64,000 nucleotides of DNA from Xiphydria camelus (Eukaryota; Arthropoda; Insecta; Hymenoptera; Xiphydriidae): NCBI GenBank assembly GCA_963678675.1, contig OY783200.1, forward strand, positions 17,352,603-17,416,602, written 5' to 3'. Positions within the stretch are counted from its first letter, which is position 1. Each line of letters starts with the position of its first letter. The notes below the pieces were generated by a model. That model ran no database searches, was not told the DNA's origin, and worked only from the letters and a program-made list of their open reading frames with translations. Below, piece after piece: positions 57,378 through 64,000 of this stretch. The translations under genes were made by a program, and so were the position numbers.

Positions 57378-57727
57378 TATCTCGGTTCACCAGAAAAACC
57401 ACTCGCGGGGGGGGGGGGGGGGGGGGTGTTGGATATACTTATTTTACTCTCGATATTATGCACTCCTCTTTTACTTATTTCCTTTATTATTAGCAGAAAA
57501 TTATATAGAATTGGACATTTTACTCTGCATATTATTTCTTGCCAATTGTGTTTTTGGAAAATTATCTACAACAATTGTGTGTGTGTATGTGTGTGTGTGT
57601 GTGTGAATATTGTATATTTCAATAAATACGTAATATTCTTTAAACTGAATTTATTTATTTATAAATAAGGTAAAAACACCAACCATTTTAAATCTGCATA
57701 ACAGGTGCCGTAGAAAATATTCCCATG
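57378..57727. other. Spacer with G-run and GT microsatellite
   Basis: A run of about 18 G residues at 57409-57426 and a GT microsatellite at about 57579-57604. The rest is AT-rich without features. Confidence 0.5.
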
Positions 57728-57865
57728 TACCGAATGTCGCATGGGAAACCGATCAGGTGGGGGCTTTCTGAATTTGAACTCGGCACTGCTTGGACGATGC
57801 TCGATTGATTTATTAAGAAATTCAGAAGGCCCCCACCTGATCGGTTTTCCGTGCGACATTCGGTA
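57728..57865. mobile_element. Hairpin MITE with TACCGAATGTC ends, 138 bp
   Basis: TACCGAATGTCGCATGGGAA pairs with the complement on the right. The left arm matches the single arm at 3759-3860. The ends are shared with 32587-32775. Confidence 0.85.
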
Positions 57866-57920
57866 TAGAATTATGTCGAAGACTAGATGACATACAACCC
57901 GAGTAACAAAATTGAATAAC

Positions 57921-58246
57921 AATTTGATCAAAATGTGATTAAAAATATATCATTCCTGATGCGATTAAAAATTATTCAAAGAACAAGAATATTATGATCT
58001 TAAGTAATGTCATCCATTTTTATCACATTTTGATCTACTTCCAATTTGAAAGTGATGTTTAAGTGATATTTCATGAATTTAAAATGATTACTTTTATTTT
58101 CAATTGATTAAATTAAATGTAGATAAAAATGTAATAGAAAATAGGTAAAAAATGGACCGCATCAAGATCATAATATTCTTATTCTTTGGATCATTTTTGG
58201 ATCACATCGGGAATGATTCATTCTTTATAATATTTTGATCAAATCT
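57921..58246. mobile_element. AT-rich foldback
   Basis: Left TTTGATCAAAATGTGATTAA and on to AACAAGAATATTATGATC are mirrored from about 58160 to 58246, with a few mismatches. GATCAAAAT-type boxes recur. No coding. Confidence 0.65.
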
Positions 58247-58749
58247 GCATCAAATCTATTTACCCAAACATAGACAAATCATTTCCCCCGAGAAAATAAA
58301 ACTCCCCCAGATAGACAAATGTACATAAACTGTACAGCAACTTGAGGGAGTATTAGCTCATCTGAAGTATCAAGGTTGTACACTTTATAAATCATCATTA
58401 AGTAAGCATATTTGTGGCATTAAATAATTTCAAAACAATATAAATAAAGTTCTAAACGTGTATTCAATGTAAGCATAATTTTTCATAAATATATTGCTAC
58501 AGTAAATACATCGATTAATTTGAATCATATAATGTAAAAACGATTTATTTAAAAATATTTATTTTTTCAAATTTATGCGATAATACAAATGTAAACTTTG
58601 AAACAATCAATTATTGTAGTTGTGTAAGCGTCGTGACGATTATACAAGTCTATTTGGGCCAATTCCAAATCAGCAAAATTTTTCGCTAAAAAAGAAGAAT
58701 GAAATCCGTATATAGTATCAAAACCTAAGAAATACCCTAGTAGCATCTA
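58247..58749. other. AT-rich spacer
   Basis: No gene, RNA or repeat pair that I can support. Confidence 0.4.
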
Positions 58750-59115
58750 CAGTCGGTACGATATTTGTTGAGGCAGAATTTCTAAAAGACTGCTGCATCA
58801 CTTTCTTGGCATTATCCCCATTCGGCACCCGAGTTGGAGACATTGGCGACACAGTGTTAACAGATTGCAGTTAGCATTATTTGCTTACCGTGCTTTGCAG
58901 TCGATTTATACGTAGCGTTTTTCTTTGTGAGTATATCATCTTGTGCATTTTCAGTTTAATTTTTTATTAAAAGAATGTGAAAGAAATGTGAAAGTAATGT
59001 TTCGTAAATAACGCTGAAAATTTGAAGGTACGCCACTGTTTGCAAAGCGTCAGACCGTTGCGTTATCGCTTTATCGTTTCTGGGAATTTTGACTCAATAA
59101 ATATCGTACCGACTG
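58750..59115. mobile_element. Mariner-type MITE, CAGTCGGTACGATATTT ends, 366 bp
   Basis: Ends CAGTCGGTACGATATTT(G/A)TTGAG in inverse orientation, TA on both sides (58748-58749, 59116-59117). No coding. Confidence 0.85.
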
Positions 59116-59117
59116 TA

Positions 59118-59868
59118 GTTACTGTCATTCAGTACACCGAAAAAATAGATGATTTGTAGGTTATAAATGTTTATTGGAATATGGCGAAATAAAGATTTCG
59201 TTGGACCAGGTAGATATGCGTTAACTATTGCGATATTTATTTAGACCAATTAAATCCTTTGAGGAAGCCGCTCGAGTGAAATAAACATTTCAATAATTAA
59301 CATATATTTTTTTATCCCAACAAAATGAACATATTTATTTTACCATATTTGAAATTACATTTATTAATTATTAATAAACTCGGCATAACAATCATTGGAA
59401 TTAATTTTATCCAATTTAATCACGGGTTCCTTCTTGTGTCAAATATTCTAATGCTACGTATTTGCCAAGCCAATATACCAAGTAACGAGTACATGGATGA
59501 CGTCTTTCACTCATAAGGGAAGTGAAGGAACCCGGAATTTCGAAAAATTCTGCCACTTCGTGTGCAAGTTGAGTAGTTGAACCCTAATTCAAAAATACTT
59601 TTCATTGTTCTCATAATACAGTTTTTTGGGAATGAAAATATGTCCTCTTCAAAAACTGCAGATTTTTCCTCTTCGCGGGAGTAACTCGCGAAATTTAAGG
59701 GAGGGGGGGGGGAGGATCTAACGGACCCCTACGTTTTTCTTTAATTTTTTTTTCCATTTTTAAATTTTTGGTGGTTGTTTGAAGTAAAAATTGCGATTTT
59801 TCACGAAAAAGTCCGTCATTTTATTGCTGTAAAACCCCCTTAATGTAACAAAAAAAACGTAGAGTTCT
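59118..59868. other. AT-rich spacer with G-run
   Basis: A G-run lies at about 59701-59712. A short frame at 59325-59516 has no known domain. Nothing else supported. Confidence 0.4.
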
Positions 59869-60198
59869 GGGCCATGTAACACAAGCTCTACAAGTGTTAC
59901 AAGTGTAGAAAATTGCTTGTAGGACTTGTAAGACCGTAACCTATATGAGAATCTTATGGAGAATTTTCTACACTTGTAGAGCTGTTCTGTAACTCAACGT
60001 GAACACTTACAAGTCTGTGGCACCGATTTTTCTACAAGTGTAAGAAAATTTCTACCTATAACTGACATCGTGGGTAGAGTTTCCTACAAGTTTTCGCGCT
60101 CTCTCATGGGTCGATGTGGTTTCGGCGCAGTAAGAATACGATAAATTTCGTAGGTACTGTACACTTGTTACACTTGTAGGGCTTGTGTTACAGGGCCC
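59869..60198. mobile_element. MITE with GGGCC(A/C)TGTAACACAAGC ends, about 330 bp
   Basis: Left GGGCCATGTAACACAAGC and right complement of GGGCCCTGTAACACAAGC. ACAAGTGTA and complement recur at least six times inside, as possible transposase sites. The target duplication is unclear. 60092-60131 resembles the inverse of 47843-47880. Confidence 0.75.
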
Positions 60199-61182
60199 TG
60201 GTATTTTATATGTAGAAAGTGTGTACAAAATTTGAAAAGAATCGGTGCAGTAGTTTTTAAATGACGATGTCCACGGACTTTTAAAACTTGGTTTCGAGAA
60301 ACAAGCGTCTAAAGCGCCGAGTTCTTGCCGCTCCGCAGTATTAGAGGAGCGGAGACTTAAAGGTCTATGACTGAGAGTTTTGCTCCGATTGATTTGAAAT
60401 TTTGACACAACATTCTTAACATGTTTTACTATAAGAAAAGGCAATAAAAAAATTGATTTTTAGACCGTACCCCCCCCCCCTTAATACATATGGAAAAAAA
60501 GATTAGATAAAAGTTTTATGGTTTCTTTGGGTCTATAAAACGAGGCAAAAATAACTGGAAGATAATTTTCTTTTTAAGTTAACCCTACTACCAATCCATA
60601 AAAATGAGTTGGTGGAGATGACCTCTTTCCGCATATGAATTGAGAAAATGTGAATACCCAATTTTATTACTTGACGGCTGGGGTAACTCTTTTTTGTATT
60701 TTTTATTTTTCAAATTGAGGGCCAAGCCCTATCAACGGTGACCTTATTTCTTCATATTCAAAGCGAAAGGAAAATTTGGTGCAAAGAGAGTTACATCATG
60801 AAACTCTTAGTCGTTTGAAAGATACAGCGATTTTATAAGAGAAAAAATCGAAAATTTGCTGTATATTTTTCAAACGACAGTGAGTTCCATGATGAAACAT
60901 TGTGTAAAATTTCCTTTTTACTCGTCGAATATGATGAAAAAAAGTCATCGTCGATAGAGCTTGGCTCCAAATTTCAAATATAAAAATAAAATTATACAAT
61001 TACTCCGTGATTTATGAGAAGATTGTAATTTGGCAGAATGGTTGTATTCGTTTAACTTGATTTTTAGAGATGTTTTAGAATACATTAATTTTTTGAACTG
61101 CTGATGTGGCAAATGCTCGATATGCGCTATTCGCTCCATGCATACAATCACTATTATACTTTAGTGAGCGTGTATGTTTGTA
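60199..61182. other. Spacer with inverted segment
   Basis: At about 60797-60900 CATGAAACTC with GTCGTTTGAAAGATACAGC is loosely mirrored by GCTGTATATTTTTCAAACGAC with GAGTTCCATG, so a degraded foldback may be present. A C-run lies at 60471-60480. No gene. Confidence 0.4.
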
Positions 61183-61326
61183 CATATCGTCGCTGTTACT
61201 GCAATAGGTCGTATGTCAAAAAATTACCATTTTCTGTTTAAGACATTTTACGAACCAAAATGAAACAGAAAACAGACAATGGTAATTTTTTGACATACGA
61301 CCTATTGCAGTAACAGCGACGATATG
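61183..61326. mobile_element. Hairpin MITE, about 144 bp, perfect 49-bp arms
   Basis: CATATCGTCGCTGTTACTGC through GGTCGTATGTCAAAAAATTA is exactly complementary at the right end. A loop of about 45 bp carries TTCTGTTT/AAACAGAA. Flanks could not be resolved to a duplication. Confidence 0.85.
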
Positions 61327-62784
61327 CATATTCGCAGCGCCATCTGTTTTGTGAATTGGTACTTTCTGATGGACACTTGCTTTGCACGTATACTGCCATA
61401 CATGCTCACTGAAGTATAACAGTGTTCGTACGCACGGAGCGCATTGACGATTCCTGCTCCGGAATCGTACCGCAGGAAGTGTGTGTTCGAGAGAGAATAA
61501 TACAGTCTCGCCGATGAGAGCGAAAGAAGAACGGCGGCGCGGGCGGCGGCAGTGGGTGTCGCGTCAATGCGGAACTGCGCGCGCGCGAGAGCTGTGTTCC
61601 TTATTCCCGCAGTAGTGTCGTATGTCCAAGGCCCTGCGCGCGAGCGCGGCTCTCTCGCAACTCCGCCGGTACGAGGTGAGGTAATAATGATCCCGGAGTA
61701 AGAGAGCAGTCGAGAGTCGAACAAGAAGTAGATCTACATAAGAGATCATGACTCGATGTTATAGTCGAGGTTTCGACGTGCGCGGGAGAGGAGAGAAAGA
61801 GAGGGAGGGAGAGAGAGAAAGTCACCACCAGGAACTGCCTGAATCTGCTCGTGCGATTGGCAGCTCGCCCCCTTTCTACGGGCTGCATTGTACAGTCACG
61901 AACGTGCAGCGCAATAACGCGGAGTAGCAGCGGCGGCAGAGTGGTAAACGCGCGTGGTTTGACGACAAGTCTTTCTCGTTTAGCTCCGTCTCTGCCTTTC
62001 ACTTTCTCCCGTGCTTTGTCTCTTTCTCACTCTCGATCGCCTCGTGCTCGCGTCACGCGTTCGTAACAGGTTTACCCCCCCGCGGATTGGAATCGATCAT
62101 TAGCTGCGATTAGCCTCGTCGATGAACTCTTCTTTTCTATCGGGTTCCTCGCTACGCTTTCCATCATCGAACTTGAGCATTTGACGTACGTGAGTGCGGA
62201 TGGTTAGTGCCTGGAACTCAGGTGTCCTTTGCTGGGTGTTTCGAGAAATGGGTTCACGATTAGCCAAGGTAGAAACGTGAGGAGTTGAACTATAGGTTGT
62301 ATTCTGGTTCGGGCCTGTAAAGTTGGCTCGGAGAAGTAATTGAATTCCATTTTGAATCTGTACAAACCTGGAGAATAAATATTTATATAGATGCAGAATG
62401 ATCCCGATGGAAAAAGTGAATAAAAATTTCCTAGAAATCGATTATATTTTCTGGCCTCTGCCCAGAAAATGGTCGATGATTTTGGCTGATGGGGGTAATA
62501 GTTAAATTACTTTCATTTTCCTCCTCATTGAACATTCCACAACATCATCTTCAATAATACATACGGTCATATATTGTCATAGTTTGAATACCACTAGGAT
62601 TTAGTAGGGAGGTAGTCTCTAAATATTGCGAATTAGGTTGAAAATTGTAATCGTTTCAAATTTAGTTTCATTTTTGTAATTTTTTTTACGATATTTTCAT
62701 ATACGATCATGACTCGAAAAATGTTTCTTAGTTTGACTATCCATAATACTATTTGCAAATAACTCATCGCAAAGGCAGAAGGCC
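61327..62784 (+). other. GC-rich island, candidate host regulatory/exon sequence
   Basis: Dense CpG and GCG repeats from about 61430 to 62110. GGTACGAGGTGAGGTAAT near 61670 resembles a splice donor. Frames on both strands have no known domain and overlap each other. Downstream (62110-62784) becomes AT-rich. Possibly a noncoding first exon; unproven. Confidence 0.35.
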
Positions 62785-62787
62785 TTA

Positions 62788-62961
62788 GGCCGTCTGCACA
62801 CTGAGCGTATCGTCATAGACGCGTACAAGATTCGTCCTGCAACGATGATTCCTATTCGATGCACGGGGCGTGTACAGTCTTCTAGACGTAGGTATAGGAA
62901 TCGTCGCTGCAGGACGAATCTTGTACGCGTCTATGACGATACGCTCCGTGTGCAGACGGCC
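62788..62961. mobile_element. PIF-type hairpin MITE, 174 bp, TTA duplication
   Basis: Ends GGCCGTCTGCACACTGAGCG and the complement of GGCCGTCTGCACACGGAGCG, flanked by TTA (62785-62787, 62962-62964). The arms continue through TATCGTCATAGACGCGTACA. Resembles the ends of 33668-34024. Confidence 0.9.
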
Positions 62962-62964
62962 TTA

Positions 62965-63690
62965 GTCAAATGATTTTCTGGTAGATTTGTAGTATCTTAT
63001 ATGGAATTATTTCTCCTCAGTAAAAATAGCTAGAAATTGAACAGCAGTTAGAAAAACTGTTCATTTTCTATCCAATTTTCGGCTAATTTTAAATAGTTAG
63101 TTTTTAGATAATAAAACTGGGTAGAAAGAGGCTAATTTGCTAGAATTGCTGTTCACTTTTTCTACCAGGGGAGTTATTTGATATACAGATATAGGATCTG
63201 AGCATATGGAACCGGAATCCGTAAGATCTAACCTAATTATATTAATTTTAACATGGCAAAGTAACATTCATTATCCCGCGTGTACACCAAAACAAATGTT
63301 TACGAGACAGGCGATTCGCTGCTGTGGAAATATTTCCTGTCGCGACCACGGCAACCAGAAATAGGAGAAAGTAAAGTACAACCAGGCACTCAAATTGGTT
63401 TCCGATTACCGTGATTTGTAGCGAAAGGCAGGGGCCAACTCTCGAGAGTACTCGTGTTTATCCCGGTCTCCCCTATTACTGCAGGATTCCCCACGCGTAT
63501 AAGACTCTATGTGCATAGAATTAACCTTTTATCGTCGGGGAAATTTCAGTTAAAATGGACCTCTTTTTAGACGTGAAATTCATAAATAAAATCAAGTAAT
63601 TTCCTATGTGGGGAGGCCCTGAACTGACCGGCCACCCCAGCCGCAAAGCAGTCCAGTGAAAAAAAGTTGGCGGGAAAAATGACCGCTCAA
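62965..63690. other. Spacer
   Basis: AT-rich then, around 63300-63500, moderately GC-rich. No supported feature. Confidence 0.4.
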
Positions 63691-64000
63691 AACTTATTAC
63701 TCGGGGATTTTTTGAGTCACTCATTACGATGCTGATGTCCAATCGGTCTATTCTCAAGTCCAAGATGGCGAATTATGAATTCCAGACATTTTTAGAATTT
63801 GAAGATTATAGCCCGAAACTTGTTACTCAGGGTTTTTTGGGGTGACTCATTACGATGCTGATGTCCAAATCGGTCTATTCTCAAATTCAAGATACCCAAA
63901 TCCAAAGTGACTGTTTTGTTGTTATCTACTATTTTGGCCTCAAAGTTGGTATGCTCACGTTTTTTGATGTGCAGCGTACGAAAAAAATCAGCGACCCCGG
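63691..64000. repeat. Repeat related to the ends of the 53.8-57.4 kb element
   Basis: Two units of about 130 bp contain GATTTTTTGAGTCACTCATT or GTTTTTTGGGGTGACTCATT, then ACGATGCTGATGTCC and TTCAAGAT. They have the same order as the 120-bp units at 54010 and 57053 (GGGTTTTTTGGGTCGCTGAT, ACGAATCTGAAGTC, TTCAAGATGGCG). This may be the terminal part of a related element continuing past the window. Confidence 0.6.

Noticed and set aside
61302..62066. Frames of 130-140 codons on the minus strand in the GC-rich island
   Set aside because: Low-complexity, overlapping in several frames, without domain; composition explains them.

Overview
The window is intergenic or intronic DNA from an insect nuclear genome. 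I infer Hymenoptera, probably an ant, from the style of its retrotransposon, its many PIF/Harbinger and mariner-type elements and a short run of TTAGG (the common insect telomere unit). That placement is inference. There is no convincing intact host protein gene. Nearly everything recognisable is a transposable element, an internally deleted derivative, or a miniature inverted-repeat element (MITE) with a visible target-site duplication.

Layout. 0-9.9 kb: several MITEs and foldbacks plus two GC-rich, possibly single-copy islands. 11.4-13.1 kb: a three-level nest, with an old repeat split by a PIF/Harbinger element that itself holds a MITE; a second copy of the old repeat at 5.6-6.2 kb preserves the empty site. 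13.3-15.9 kb: a broken non-LTR retrotransposon (coiled-coil ORF1 and APE endonuclease) with a pogo-like MITE inserted near the start of ORF1. 15.9-17.4 kb and 20.9-21.9 kb: two Helitrons in opposite orientation with internal 129-bp tandem repeats. 18.4-20.1 kb: a decayed DDE transposase gene split by a Harbinger deletion derivative. 24.8-26.3 kb: a Tc1-like transposase relic with an inverted extra arm. 26.6-28.2 kb: a PIF-type non-autonomous element with clustered TGTTGGCAACA subterminal motifs. 31.7-36.3 kb: three mariner/IS630-type relics. 36.3-38.1 kb: a 5'-truncated LINE with reverse transcriptase, RNase H and a C-terminal zinc motif. 40.2-47.8 kb: large foldbacks and a hAT-like element with an 8-bp duplication. 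49.5-51.5 kb: a 2-kb non-autonomous element. 53.8-57.4 kb: a 3.55-kb element with long repeat-containing ends, an arthropod-style core promoter and a broken gene carrying a GERFHQDI motif. 57.7-64 kb: more MITEs and a GC-rich island.

Two insertion modes dominate. TTA/TAA duplications mark at least seven different PIF/Harbinger-type MITE families. TA duplications mark mariner/IS630-type elements, including a group of nearly palindromic elements whose ends begin CAGGGTG. One of these still encodes a mariner-type transposase C-terminus (DLAPCDFFLWG), which links the palindromes to that superfamily. GC-rich islands (about 1.6-2.2, 2.6-3.1, 7.1-7.9, 24.0-24.7, 30.7-31.6, 48.1-48.9 and 61.3-62.3 kb) are the best candidates for host regulatory or untranslated exon sequence, but I cannot assign genes to them.
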